A stretch of 64,000 nucleotides of DNA from Hyaloperonospora brassicae (Eukaryota > Oomycota > Peronosporomycetes > Peronosporales > Peronosporaceae). Each line of letters starts with the position of its first letter. Position 1 is the first letter of the stretch. The stretch spans positions 124,001-188,000 of the forward strand of contig CANTFL010000332.1 in the NCBI GenBank assembly GCA_947650285.1, given 5' to 3'. This document shows, in pieces, positions 33,264 to 45,156 of the stretch. Under the pieces are notes generated by a model. The model saw only the letters and a program-made list of their open reading frames with translations. It was not told the origin of the DNA and ran no database searches. Made by a program: the position numbers and the translations under genes.

Positions 33264-34404
33264 TGCTTTCTTTACATCGCCTCCGCGTGTTAAATGCGTC
33301 CTATTGAGGTAGTTTTGTGGCCCTCAAGATGGCGACAAAATGCAATAGGGATATGCTGAGCAATCATATGCCTCGTCGTCCTTCGTCCAGTTGATTGTCT
33401 CTCCTACACAATTATATCGATGTTTTCGGTGTAGGACGGCCACACGGCACATCAATTCTCCGAATCATATTCCTCGACTTCCACGCTTTTTCTTTCCCTT
33501 TCTGATGCAGCGCGGATCATTCCGCACATCGTTTCTGCAGCCGTTAGACTTTGTTGCAGTCAGCTGCTCGTTCCGATCGCCAACATCTCGCGCTTCTCGA
33601 CCTAATGCTTAAGTGTCGATTCATCGCATCCAAGTAGTTACTGCAGGTGGAGATTCCCATCATCAATCAAAGCCTCGATACGTTAATCTTGCTGCGTCGT
33701 AATCAACAATTGGTCAAGCGATATGTTAACATTGCAGACCTTGTCTAGTCGAGCTTTCCAATCATTAGACGGATCTCCGCCTGAGGTTACCAAGCTCTCT
33801 TTTCAGAATCGCAATAAACAGTTCAAGGGATTTTTAATACGACATTGTCGGATATACTGCTGAGCTATCCTGTCAATAGTTCAAGTGGCAGCATGAGCTC
33901 TTAGATTTCCTTGCTCATACTATGACTGAGAAATAAGCCGCCTCGCTTCGAAGGAACATACGGGCTCATAAACTATCAGCTTTCGCGCTTCTCCAGGTAG
34001 CACACCTTGGCAATGAGTGCTAGAAAGTGCGTAACAAGAAGTAAATATCAAAGTGAGAATCATTGTCAATATCTTTTACATTCAAGCATAAGCAACGCGC
34101 TTGTAGCACAAGGAGGAACGTTTTCACGTAAACACCATTTTATCGTCATGACTTATGCCGACCCCATTAATCATCACTCATCAATCAGTAGGTCGCACAA
34201 TACTTGCAGTCACAGGTCACTCTCGGTCTCTCTTGTCGATTCCAGGCAGTTAGACAGAAAACGTGAGCTTACTTTTCCAAAATAGAGGAATTGCTCATAC
34301 TCCCCCGAAATTTACGCTTTCAGTCTTCATGCGTCTTGATGTCTAATTTCGTCTGTTACAGCCTTTTGTGTCTTGCTCTTGAACCGAAAGCTCCATCCGT
34401 TTAG
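33264..34404. other. Unassigned sequence between Copia fragments
   Basis: No gene or clear repeat seen. Short open frames on both strands lack recognisable motifs. Probably decayed Copia or other transposon sequence. Confidence 0.4.
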
Positions 34405-35141
34405 TTATAGAACATAACCAGTCACTGATCGTGAGGTGCCCGGACAATTTGCGTGGTCAGCATTACTGTAGGCAGACATCTTTAAGTCATCTCTTGGGAT
34501 AGCTTCGTCTTGACGATTACATAAGCCGAATGTTCTTGTTCCGTTCAGATATCGAAGTACTCTCTTCGCTCTCAAGTAATTATTTGCAGTATACGCGTCT
34601 GTGTGCCGATCAAGACTTCGCACTGCATTGGCGATATCTGGTCGGGTACACTTCACCAGATATTGTAGCTCATCAACTAGCTCCCGATACGGTGGGTCAG
34701 CGTCATTTATCTTGGTTATGTCCGTCTCCTTCGTCATCATCTTTTCGTTTTGCTGTTGTGGTGACCGCACTGTCTTGGCTTGCTCCATTTGAATTTGCTT
34801 CAGCATGCGATCAATGAATGTTGTCTGAAACAGACATAGCATCACCCCGGGATCGTACTTCACCGTCATATTGAGAAGGTACAATACGCGTCCTAGGTCT
34901 TCTAAAGCAAAGCATGCACGCAAGTTGTCAACCACGACATCGATGCTGTTCGAAGTTCCCATAACCAGCAAAGTACGATGAATAATAAACAGCAGCTTCG
35001 CAGAAGTACACAGAAAAGACGACTCGCATCAATCTCAGACCTTGCCATTATAAGCACTGTGAGATTCATTTGCTTCGCCTTCCAATTTAAAGCCTGTTTG
35101 TTGGATTTACTCACTTGATGCATCACCCCGTAGACTAGCAA
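34405..35141 (-). pseudogene. Ty1/Copia RT C-terminal half and RNase H remnant
   Basis: On the minus strand 34902-35141 gives VYGVMHQVSKSNKQALNWK (relatives LYGLKQxxxxW). The adjoining frame 34405-34971 gives MLVMGTSNSIDVVVDNL (just after the YVDD motif), FALEDLGRVLYLLNMTVKYD and the RNase H part with PYRELVDELQYLVKCTRPDI, RVLRYLNGTRTFGLC and YSNADHANCPGTSRSVTGYV. These are typical Copia features. The frame is broken near 34950. Confidence 0.8.
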
Positions 35142-35173
35142 AACAGGTCAACACATTTTACACACCACCTCCA

Positions 35174-35400
35174 TCAGTACATTACACGTGTACTTCGCAG
35201 CTGGTCATCCTTTTGAAACGAACCAACAAGGGTCGAGCATCTTTGCTGCCTGTTCCTTCGTCGTTGCCACGAACACTCGAAGTGTATAAATGCGTGGTCA
35301 ATAAAGTTCATTATATAGCGATTGTTGTTTCTGAACGTATGCGTCATAAATCCCATATAAGTCGTTGCAGACAACTCCCCCATTCAATCGACTAAAGTGT
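35174..35400 (-). pseudogene. Ty1/Copia integrase core fragment
   Basis: The minus-strand peptide MGELSATTYMGFMTHTFRNN then RYIMNFIDHAFIHF resembles the first part of the Copia integrase core (GPM...RYFVTFIDD). It is followed almost at once by RT, so several hundred bases of integrase and RT N-terminus are deleted. Upstream the element is split by element 3 and continues at 40989-41320. Confidence 0.65.
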
Positions 35401-35560
35401 TACTCCCAATGTCTTGTTGAGCCAAAGCGTTCTCAAATTCTTCCCTTTTGCGCAAGCAAGGTAAATTGAACGGCTGCGATTGACCAGCTCGATCCCTAAT
35501 GACGATGCGTCGGTCATCTTTTCGACGGTATCAAACTCCGGGTGGCCCAATCTTCTGTGC

Positions 35561-35565
35561 GAATT
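35561..35565. repeat. Target site duplication of element 3, left copy
   Basis: GAATT immediately before the 5' LTR of element 3. The same five bases follow the 3' LTR at 40989-40993. Confidence 0.85.
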
Positions 35566-35923
35566 TGTAGCGCAAGGCGCTCGTTCCAGAATGACTTTCG
35601 ACGTCGTTTACGCGCACGGTGTGCAATCCCGCTCCAGAATGGTTGCGGTTGACTTCGTATGCGCGCACGTTGTACAATCCCGCTCCAGAATGGTTGCGGT
35701 TGACTTCGTATGCGCGCACGTTGTACAATCCCGCTCCAAAATGGTTGCAGACCGACCGTAAAAGAGCACGTTGTGCAATCCATCGAGCTTAGTCCCAGTT
35801 GTAATCGAGACATAATTATGCATGAAATCCAGAAGGCTTAGAGTCGCAGCTTGCGTGTGAACTAAGGACCTAATGCAATCACTTTTGTATTCTCCGTCAA
35901 GGCATTACATCCCAGGCACCACA
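35566..35923 (+). repeat. 5' LTR of element 3, with three 51-bp tandem units
   Basis: Starts TGTAGCGCAAG and ends GGCACCACA. It contains three tandem units, about 51 bp each, built around GCGCGCACGTTGTACAATCC and CCCGCTCCAGAATGG. The 3' LTR has only two, which accounts for the 51-bp length difference. Confidence 0.92.
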
Positions 35924-35925
35924 TC

Positions 35926-35940
35926 TGGTAGCACTTGTTG
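35926..35940 (+). promoter_or_regulatory. Primer-binding site of element 3
   Basis: TGGTAGCACTTGTTG begins two bases after the LTR. The core is the same as in elements 1 and 2. Confidence 0.75.
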
Positions 35941-36011
35941 GTCTGAAGACCCACACGCAGACCCTGAACCCGACCCGACCCCGATCTGACTGCGAAAAGC
36001 TGTGCGAAGTT

Positions 36012-36866
36012 TATGGACGCCATGAGCGGGCCGTCAAATGCTAAGCTCATGCAAAGCATGTTGGCGATAATGTCGCAGCAACAAGAAATGATAAGAACGA
36101 TGGCTGAGGCTACAAAACTAAAATAACTTACGTTTGTACGCAGTGAAGGCTCCCCGGTATGGAGGGCAAGTACAAGAATCGTTTGCGCTTTTAAGGAACA
36201 ACTACAGCAGTACTTTATAGTGAGGCGTGCCAATTGGAAGTGCTCGACGATGGCAGCTACAATCATTCCTCCCATTGGAAGCATGCTCGTAGGCACTGCA
36301 GCGTAATGGTTTGTTTGGTCAAGAAGCAGGATCACGACTGTGGATGAGCTATTTTTCTATCCGGAGCAAGAGTTCGTACCAGCAGACCTTCAGATACGTC
36401 TCCGTGACCAGCTTCGAAACCTGGATCAGGCTTAATGCCGGGACCTTGGGGATTTCGCTAATCGCTTTCGACAGCTGATGATTCTGATCCGAAATATGAG
36501 TGATGTCGACTCCATTTTTTATTTCACTCAGGGATTTAAGCATCAAACTCGCGCCGGAGTCGAGTATAGACGATGCTCATCGTTGAGTCAAGAGATCAAT
36601 GTTGCTTATGATTAAGAGCGATAGCATTTTGGCGTCGGGACCGCCAGACGCGTGCAGCCGTTTCGTAGACAAGAATGAGGCCGCGTCCGCGCTTCGACTA
36701 TGCCTGACCAGAGCCTATGGAAATCGATAATGTACCAGTGGTTTCTAAGGAAGAATGCTTCCAGCACAAATTGTGATTTTATTGTAGACAGCCAGGACAT
36801 CGACTCGCAGAATGTCCGACGAGGCCACGAAATTGGAGCTCATCGCGACCGAATAGGAGAATCGGC
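36012..36866 (+). pseudogene. Gag remnant of element 3
   Basis: An ATG at 36012 opens MDAMSGPSNAKLMQSMLAIM and then meets a stop. The rest of gag is in other frames and is broken. Near 36777-36815 a zinc knuckle is visible (FYCRQPGHRLAEC), but the codon for its first Cys is TGA (36774-36776). The knuckle is in the same frame as the protease that follows, so this element would have had one continuous gag-pol frame, unlike elements 1 and 2. Confidence 0.7.
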
Positions 36867-39800
36867 ATGATCGATAGTGTGCAAGAGACTAAAGAAGATG
36901 ATGAAAGTGGGATCGTGTTCGATCAATACACTATCACCACTGTTGAAGTACAGGTGATCGATCAACATCCATCTTTGCTGCGTATACGCGGTATGATTGA
37001 TGGTGTGCACGTGACAATTTTATTGGATTGTGGAGCTTCGACAAACGTGATTCGTCCAGGCCTTGCGTCACGAGTCATCAGTAAACATCAGGGACAGCTG
37101 AAGAGATTCGATGGTTCTCTAACTTCGCCAGCCGAGTTGTCGACAGTCGAAGCAACTGTTCGAATGAGTGACATAGAATTTGCTCACATGATTTTTACGG
37201 AGAGTCCCTTAGATGCTGATCAGGAAGTCATTTTTGGGCTTCCGTGGTTTCGCGATTACGCCCCGCAGGTGGCCTGGATTTCCGATAAAATTCTACACCA
37301 AATGGCTCCCGCTAACTCCGATGGCATGAACGAGTACAGGTTGGCCCAGCCTGATCAGTATAATCAAGGCCCTGTTCGAAGTGGACGTTCGCGATCATTG
37401 TATGTGCGAAGAAACGAATACGCCGAGATTTACATGGTAAAAGTATCCCCTGTTACCACAAGCGAGATCATCCCTGCATGGGTTTGTAATCTTATATTGG
37501 AATATAGCGTTGTTTTTCCAGAAAAGCTTTCTGATGGTCTCCTGCCGACACGTGCTGTGCAGTTCGAAGTTGAGATGAAACCGGATGCCATTCCCAGCTC
37601 TCGAACCCCCTTTCATTTGTCCAAGACGGAGCAAGCAGCGCTCGAGTCATTCGTGACAGAGAACCTTAAGAAAGGCTGGGTAGAAGTCTCAAACTCACCG
37701 TGGGTTTTCAACACCTTTGGTATACCAAAAAAGGACCATGTTACTGGACATACTCCCACCCGGGGTGAGTGGCTTCGGTCGGGAAATTGCTCGTAACCTA
37801 TTTTCTGGGTTATTGATTATCGATACGTAAACAGTCAGACCAAGCTTACAAAAATTCTTCTGCCTCTTATTGAGGAGCTTTTTGATCAAATTCCAGGCTG
37901 TACTGTTTACACTGTGATAGACTTGGCTCAAGGATATCATCAGATGCTTGTAAACGAACCTAGCCGTCAATTCACGGCTTTTCGGACTCACAAGTATACA
38001 TACCGATGGTGTGTTGCACCTATGGGCTTGGCAGGAATTCCAGGTGTCTGGTCTCGATTTATGCGAGTCCTCTTCGATAAAGTTGACTTCGTGGTTGTCT
38101 ACCTTGACGACATTTGCGTCTTTTCCAAGGTGAACGCAGATCACATTCGGCATCTGCGCGAAGTGTTTAAGGTACTGCGCCAAGAGAAGCCCTACGCACA
38201 CCGAGAGAAGTGCTCTTTTGGCAAGGACAGTGAAGCGTTTTAGGTCATACAATATCAAAGAATGGCTTGAGTGTGGATCAGCGGAATACAACAGCTATTG
38301 AGCAGATGAAGGCACCAAGCACGCAAAAAGAACTAATGAGCTTTCTCGGATTAGCTGGATACTATCGACGGTTTATCTGTGCTTTTGCACAAATTGCACT
38401 ACCCCTTACTAAGCTCGTTAAAAAGGAAGTGCGGTGGGAGTGGTCGCACGATCAAGACAAATCATTTCGAGACACAAAGGTCGCCCTACAACAAGCACCT
38501 GTGCTACAGCTACTGAACTTCGCGATACCGTTTACTGTCACCACATATGCTTCTAGGTGCTGCATGGGTGTCGTACTGTCCCAGATCACAGATGGCAAAG
38601 ATCACCCCATCGCGTTTTACTTTAAAAAGTTTGGGGTTCATGAGCAAGCGTGGCCTGTCCACGAACAAGAACTCTTAGCGATCAAGACAGCTCTTTCCAA
38701 ATGGCGCCATTACCTTCATGGACGTTCATTTAATGTGACTACGGACAATACCGCGTGCCGCTGGATGCTTCACCATCCCATGGTTACACCAAAATTGGCT
38801 CGAATGTTGACATTTTTTTCACAATTCGACTTTACGTTGCACCATGTAAAAGACACCTCCAATGTGGTCGCCGATGCGTTGTCACGGCCGAACGGGTTCA
38901 CTCCGCTCGCGGACCCTTTATTCGCTTCAATGCCTCGTATTCATGACTGTGGGCAGCAGTGCGTTGTTCGCGATACAACTCTGCGTCGTCACGGTCTCCA
39001 GTTAACAGCTCTGTGCTCTCTCTCGCGTCTCGATCAAAAACTTCTGCTCGATGTGCATGACCTTTGGGGGTGAGTGGTGTCCTTCACCACGTTGGTGTAA
39101 ATCAGATTCAACAAGTACAAGTGCAGGAACAAGGTCAGCACATCGAGAGCGTGGTATCAAGTGTGCACCTCTCCCCTGCGATAAAGAAATCGTTTAAGGT
39201 CGGCTACGCGCATGATTCGGAATTCAAGAGTGCTCTAAGCAACGTTCATGAGAAGTACGTGTTGAAGAATGAGCTTCTTTATCTGAAGACAAAGCATGCT
39301 GTCAATCGACTCTGCGTTCCAGCGGAGAATCGGTTGATCACCAATATCCCGCGAGAACATCACGATAGGAACACAGCGGCACATCCAGGAATACGTCGCA
39401 CTCAGTTGAAGGTGGCGCAATGGTACTTTTGGCCAAACTTGGAACAGGATGCACGCGATTATGTATCAAGCTGTGGTACTTGTGTGCGATGGAAGACGAG
39501 CACACTGAAGAAAAATGGAAAACTCATGCCAATAACTATACCAGAAGACTGTTGGGGAGTTTTATCGATGGATTTTATCAGGGGACTGACAGTGTCAAGC
39601 GGGTTTGACGCGATCATGACTGTAGTTGATAAAGTGTCGAATTGTCCAAGATATGCAGCTACGCACACCAATGTCGACGCGCCACAAGTTGCTAAACTTT
39701 TCTTTGATGTTATAGTTCGCTATCACGGTCTACCGAAGGTCATCAAGGGTGACCGTGAATCGAAATTTACGTCCAACTTTTGGAGATCTCTCATGGCGGT

Positions 39801-40626
39801 CATGGGTACTATGCTTTCAATGACGACATCGCACCGCGCACAATAGGACGGTCAAACAGAGCGTCAAAACTTAATTTTGGAAGATGCTATAAGACGCATG
39901 GTATCGTACCATGGAAGTGACTGGTCAGAGCATCTCAGTACTATCGAGTTAGCGCACGCTACACTGGTAAGCAAGTCTACCCAGTTCTCACCATTCGAAA
40001 TTGACACGGGTCGGAAAGGTAACAACGCAATAACAGGCGATTCCAGTGACGCCGTGACGAAGATCGGTATATCCGAGTACGCCAAGAAATTTGCAGACAG
40101 AAGACAGAAGATCGTCGAATTTACACGAAAGAACTTGGAGAATGCTCAACAGAAACAAAAAGTGTATTACGACAGAAAACGCAGCAGTGTTACGGTTAAA
40201 GCTGGGGACATGGTTATGCTTGACGCTAGACATCTCAATCTTCGCCATCGCAACAACGGACAAGATGCAACAAATTCAAAACTAGTTGCGAAGAAGATTG
40301 GGCCGTTCAAGATTGAGAAAATGATTAACCAAAATGTGGCCAAGCTTACTCTCTATCGAGCACTCATCAAGTTGCACCCGAGCTTCGACATCGATTTGTT
40401 GAGCCACTTTGTGCCAAACCCTGTGCGGTTTAACAGTCGACCGGTGCCGAAAGCAGTACCAGTGATACTTGATGAAGCCACCGGTGACGAGCTGCACATT
40501 GTAGAAGCGCTTGTCAAAAAGCGCATGTTTAGAAGACAACCGGAGTGGCGCGTCCGGTGGCATGGACTTCCAGAGCATGAGTGTACCTGGGAAAAAGAAA
40601 TATACATCAGACACGTTACACATTAG
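36867..40626 (+). pseudogene. Pol of element 3: protease, RT, RNase H, integrase, chromodomain (several lesions)
   Basis: Protease LLDCGASTNVIRP lies near residue 55. RT follows (FHLSKTEQAALESFV, WVIDYRYVN, LAQGYHQMLVNE, YLDDICVFSK as YxDD). RNase H has TTDNTACRWML and VADALSRP. The integrase zinc domain is AAHPGIRRTQLKVAQWYFWP with CGTCVRWK, and the core has MDFIRGL, GDRESKFTSNFW and, after a stop, DGQTERQN. At the C-terminus is a chromodomain (LHIVEALVKKRM, WRVRWHGLPEHECTWEKE, about 40495-40610). Lesions: TAA 37794-37796, missing T at 38238-38241, a frame break at 39064-39073, and TAG 39844-39846. Confidence 0.88.
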
Positions 40627-40672
40627 CGCGATTTAGTGCAAGACTTCCTAATGCACAAGGGCGAAATCCGCT

Positions 40673-40681
40673 CGGGGAGGA
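40673..40681 (+). promoter_or_regulatory. Polypurine tract of element 3
   Basis: A GGGGAGGA purine run directly before the 3' LTR. Confidence 0.7.
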
Positions 40682-40988
40682 TGTAGCGCAAGGAGCTTGA
40701 TCCAGAATGACTTTCGACGTCGTTTACGCGCACGGTGTGCAATCCCGCTCCATAATGGTTGCGGTTGACTTCGTATGCGCGCACGTTGTACAATCCCGCT
40801 CCAAAATGGTTGCAGACCGACCGTAAAAGAGCACGTTGTGCAATCCATCGAGTTTAGTCCCAGTTGTAATCGAGACATAATTATGCATGAAATCCAGAAG
40901 GCTTAGAGTCGCAGCTTGCGTGTGAACTAAGGACCTAATGCAATCACTTTTGTATTCTCCGTCAAGGCATTACATCCCAGGCACCACA
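40682..40988 (+). repeat. 3' LTR of element 3, with two 51-bp tandem units
   Basis: Matches 35566-35923 except for one fewer 51-bp unit and a few substitutions near the start. It is followed by GAATT (40989-40993), the right target duplication. Confidence 0.92.
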
Positions 40989-41320
40989 GAATTCATCAGT
41001 GTACACTTAATTTACTATTACGCTCGACCTCTCGGTCGTAAAAGCGCAAAGCTTAACATCACATCACTTCTAAATGTCGATGCGAAAGATGCCTCAACAT
41101 TTGTCGTCAGGAATTTTTTCTCCTTACGCGACTTCAGCAACTTTTTCGCCAACGAGGTCCTTCTCGACGTACCGTTGTATGCCAGCGTAGGATGACACCA
41201 CACCTTTTCTTTCAAAGTCATAGTACGAGAGTAAGCTGTGCGCCTGGTGTTTCGCATTGTACACATTGTCGACAGTGACTTGCCGTTGTTCATCATCAAA
41301 ACGCACTACCCTATTGACAC
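40989..41320 (-). pseudogene. Ty1/Copia protease-integrase junction (pre-integrase) fragment
   Basis: The minus-strand peptide MRFDDEQRQVTVDNVYNAKH, continuing HSLLSYYDFERKGV, matches the Copia gag-pre-integrase region (relatives LxxVxYVPxLxxNLLSxxxLxxKG). In the same orientation the integrase piece at 35174-35400 continues it on the other side of element 3, so the two were contiguous before element 3 inserted. Confidence 0.7.
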
Positions 41321-42934
41321 CCTCACATTGCTGAACTTGATCGCCTGTCCGTAGGCAAGTTCTCTCTGGTCGGCACAGTCTTCTGCATTCACTAATACTC
41401 CCAGGTCCATTATTAGGCGACGGCTTTGCGTCATTGACTAGTCCTTATGTCTTCCTCGAAGTTTAGTAGTCTCTTGCTACGTTCAGAGCGAATGCCGCGT
41501 GTGAAGCGTCATATCTTTCCTTGAAGTCTTATTTATAACCACCAATAGCAAAGCATTGGAAGCAACGTTTTTATCTTTTTGGCGTCGCCGCGTTGATATC
41601 TCCTGATACCACCACGACTTAACCCTCGTCCATTAGTGTAGTCTTTCCACTATCCACGCGTGACAAATCTTCAAATGTGCTCGCAAAAAATTGCTAGTTC
41701 TCCCGCTTGTCGCAAATGATCCCCACGATCCTATTCAGACGAGAGTAAACATCGCGCGCATCGTCTATGGCGTAGCTCCTTCGCAGAAAATTCCGCAGCA
41801 CAAAGGTATCGGAACAATTCGCTGCTCTCGTTCTCGCGATCAAATACTGATTGTGGTCAATCCAAGTACAACTGGCCGAATTTATCGCTTGCATTGGTCG
41901 CGTAGCTTGTTCATTAACTTCTCGAACACTTCATCCATCCTGTTCATTAAGTGCGCCAAGGTACACACTTCGAATGCTCAGCTAGCTTCCATATATTTTT
42001 AGAGTTTTTTCAGGCTTAGCCATTCATAAAACCAGTCAAATGTTCTCAGCTTGAATTTTCGAAAAATCACCCCCATTGACAAGCTGTAACGCAATCAGTT
42101 CATCTAAAACTGCAAAACCTAATCATTAGAGCTAGATTCTAGTCAACTACTCTTCCTTTTCCGCAAATCGCTCAATTTTTAGCTTTGTGTCCTTACTGCC
42201 TGGGATCTTGTATCCATAGTTCTGGCGTGAAAAATTGTTGTCTAAATGCCGAACTCTTCATTGGCGGAAAGAAATATATGGAGTTTGACCCTAGAGTGAT
42301 GAAGCCATGAACAATGATGATTGGCTTGCCGGTGCGATCTCTATCACTTCTCCAACCAAGTCAACTCTTGCTCGGCTTCTCCTCGCCGCCAAGTACTGGC
42401 TAAATACGCTTCATTAGAGGGCATGTGGCAGTTGGACTCATCGATAGGCTGCTTGGTACAACCACTTCGTTCCCGCACTAGGTCGCAAATTAAACAACCT
42501 TTGAGTCCTTCCAACTTGTCGAATCGGTCGACCCGTCTTCAGAGGCTCCATTCCCGCTTTTTCAACAAGAAATCGCGCCTTCACTTGCTCCTGCACCGAC
42601 CTGATCTGTAACCAGATTGAAGATTCGGTAGCGGTGTCAGCAGCGTGAGAATTATGTGGATCCTGATGTAGTCGTTGGACTCATATCCTTTCGGCACAAA
42701 GTGCGCTCAAAAAGTTCGATGTAGAGCTGAATATATAATAAATTACGCGTCAATTCCGCTTAAACCGTTCGACACCTACGACTATCTCGTGCACGCAGCC
42801 TACATTCGTCTCGCCCATCAAAAGTCGCTGCACTAACATTCATCATCCACTCCAGCAATCACCGTGTCATAAAAGTCGCGTCATGTCTACACCCTCATCC
42901 ACCACTGTCATATTGGATGACGAATAGCTAACCG
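41321..42934. other. Unassigned sequence, possibly Copia gag remnant
   Basis: No confident gene. On the minus strand near 41890-41960 a peptide LAHLMNRMDEVFEKLMNKL could be Copia gag, which would fit the position upstream of the pre-integrase fragment. The rest shows nothing recognisable. Confidence 0.35.
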
Positions 42935-43280
42935 ATGAAACTGGGCACGTTGCTTCTACTGCAGTAGTATAAGTTTATTATCTACACTTGTACCAATTTA
43001 AGCATGCGTCGCGAATCTCACGTATCTGTGCATGCAGAGGAACTAGATGGCATTGCTAGAACGCGTCCAACCATTACGCGCGTCTAGTAGCGATTAGCGT
43101 TTGTCCGGTTGATATAATGGTCGATATCAACCAATTACAAAGCAATGCCGAATATTACCCCAAATGTAATGTGCTAACAATATTGAGTCTTATAAAAGTA
43201 TTGTACCTTTTATATCAATTGAGATACTATTTACATTGGCACAATTCGTGCCAACGACATGATCAGATCACCACGTTACA
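42935..43280 (-). repeat. Relict solo LTR of the element 1 family
   Basis: The right end reads CCACGTTACA. Internal blocks (CATTACGCGCGTCTAGTAGCG, GGTTGATATAATGGTCGATATCAACC-like palindrome, AATATTACCCC) match the LTRs at 6219-6677 and 16181-16573 in order. The left boundary is uncertain. No internal element sequence adjoins it. Confidence 0.55.
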
Positions 43281-44226
43281 CAGATAGGATTACATTGTGA
43301 CAAGTCCATCGATTTGTCTGTTCGAAACTTCCTTAACGTAGGCTGATCCAACAACAAACTATAAATATCGGCTAGCCGCACATTGCGTTCGTCGATCATT
43401 AGATGGACGCATGGTGGTTGCTTTAATGGCCTCCTCTGATCAAAGAAGCGGACGCAGCTGGACGTTACCTAGTAACGATATATCAAGGACAATATTCGCA
43501 AACAAGATATACACATTTTAATTGATTAATGTCAAACTTATGTGGCGGTGTACCCCCTTACGACCCTACGTCCGGTACATTTATGGTGTACGACGACGTG
43601 ATAAATGGATACAGAAGATGGATCCGACACCGCAGCATCGCCGAGAATGATTTATCTCTTCCACGGCGCTACGACATTTGTATGCATATTCGCAAAAATT
43701 CGAGATTATATGTGTGATCTTTGATATGTTTTGTACAAGTGTGTAGTACACATTAGCTAATGCAGTACTATAATTTCGTGCTAGTTTAGGGCCATTTGTG
43801 TCGTTCTTTAATATGATAATATATATTTTTGGTAAAATATTTGTCGCTCAAGTACTGCTACACGAGAATGTACTGCCTCATTCATCAACTCAAGATATAA
43901 GTCTCAACAGTTAGCGGGCAAACACCAGCAATTGACATCTACATACTATCTACGCCCTTTGCAGCCAAACTTGGATTCCGTAATTGATAACACGCTATAC
44001 AACACCACGTAGTCCCATTCGTATCGTGGGCACTAGACGTGGCCATCGTTATTTTCCTGACAACGACGTGGTCCAACTGCAGCAGGGCGCCGACGGGTCT
44101 ATTGATGTTCTAAAAATGCGTCCTCAGAGCTGATACAGCGTCCGAAGACGAGCGAGCCAGCTGGGCGGCGCTTGTTCAGCTTCACGGGGTTGTTTTTGCG
44201 CCCGCCCCGACATCATCGCTACGCAT
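43281..44226. other. AT-rich sequence without a recognised feature
   Basis: Short open frames without motifs. I see nothing I can assign. Confidence 0.5.
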
Positions 44227-45060
44227 GGGCGCTTTCGACCATGCCCCCAACGTTTCTATCCGCAAGTCGACCGCTCGTGTAGCGTTTCAGCTTCCAAAGG
44301 ATCGAGCAAGTTGCAAATGTCAACTTGCTCGATCCTTGAAGGTCTTGTTGAGCGTTTGGATGCTATCATTTGCACGGATACACGACAACGGGCAGCAGCA
44401 CATCAATGTCCAGCCCAGGTATGGGAACATGCCAACGGGTTCTCGACTGCTAAGTTTGAATGGCGACCGGGGCGCAACCAAGTAACTCCCTCTATATTGT
44501 GGGGGCCGACATGCCAACAGCAGTCGTCGGGACTCACCATCGTATCGTGGTTTCAGGAAACGTTGAAGTACATCTTTTGTAACTGTTTGAAGGGTCGGTG
44601 TATTGGGAAAAGCCACTCTGTCTCTACGGGTGCGCGAAAGACACACGTGCGAAGTTTTACCTTACTCCTTAGTTGTGCAAGTCGACAAGCGCCGGGTTTA
44701 CCGCTACAGCAGCGGCAATGACCCCGCTCGCGTTTTCAAGACGATATCGTGGATGGAGAACGGGTTAGCGAATGATTTGCTTCGTAATATGCACCATCTA
44801 TCGAACGCACGTAGGGCACTAGCGTAGTGATACCGTGTTTTGCGGCGTGCAGGCGACGATAGCTCAAAGTGTCTGTCGCTTTTAGGAGATACGACTCCGT
44901 CGCCATTTGTTGCCTCTCTATTCTTGCATTGCCAAGCATCACTGCATTGGCAATGCGAGAGCTCCGAGGCGCCAACTCAGTCATTCAAGAGTATCAATCA
45001 CATGCCGATGCCTTTCGCATAGGCAGCCCGTCTAGAAACGTAGACAGCGTTTGCTCAAAG
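44227..45060 (+). pseudogene. Decayed LINE ORF2 3' end, opposite orientation to the LINE at 45926-49177
   Basis: Plus-strand peptides ILEGLVERLDAIICTDTRQR and AAAHQCPAQVWEHANGFS match [20 protein letters not shown] and [15 protein letters not shown] of the LINE at 45926-49177. Further on, ASRQAPGLPLQQRQ matches [13 protein letters not shown] and ITALAMRELRGANSVIQEYQ matches [20 protein letters not shown]. The order is the same, with several frameshifts. Only the C-terminal third is present. Confidence 0.75.
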
Positions 45061-45156
45061 AGAAGCTGCTGACAACAACCAACAGCAGCTCCATTCCCAA
45101 ATATACACAGTCACGCACAGGTCACATTAAGCCCCAGCCTCGTTCCGGGCGCCCAA

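Larger units (their letters stand above)
35566..40988 (+). mobile_element. Ty3/Gypsy chromodomain retrotransposon, element 3, inserted in a Copia element
   Basis: The 5.4 kb element has LTRs 35566-35923 and 40682-40988, a primer-binding site, polypurine tract and 5-bp target duplication GAATT. Its pol is only distantly related to elements 1 and 2. Gag and pol are in one frame apart from lesions: TGA 36774, TAA 37794, a missing T at 38238-38241, a break at 39071 and TAG 39844. It is dead, but its LTRs are nearly identical outside a repeat-number change. Copia fragments on both sides belong to the disrupted host element. Confidence 0.92.
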
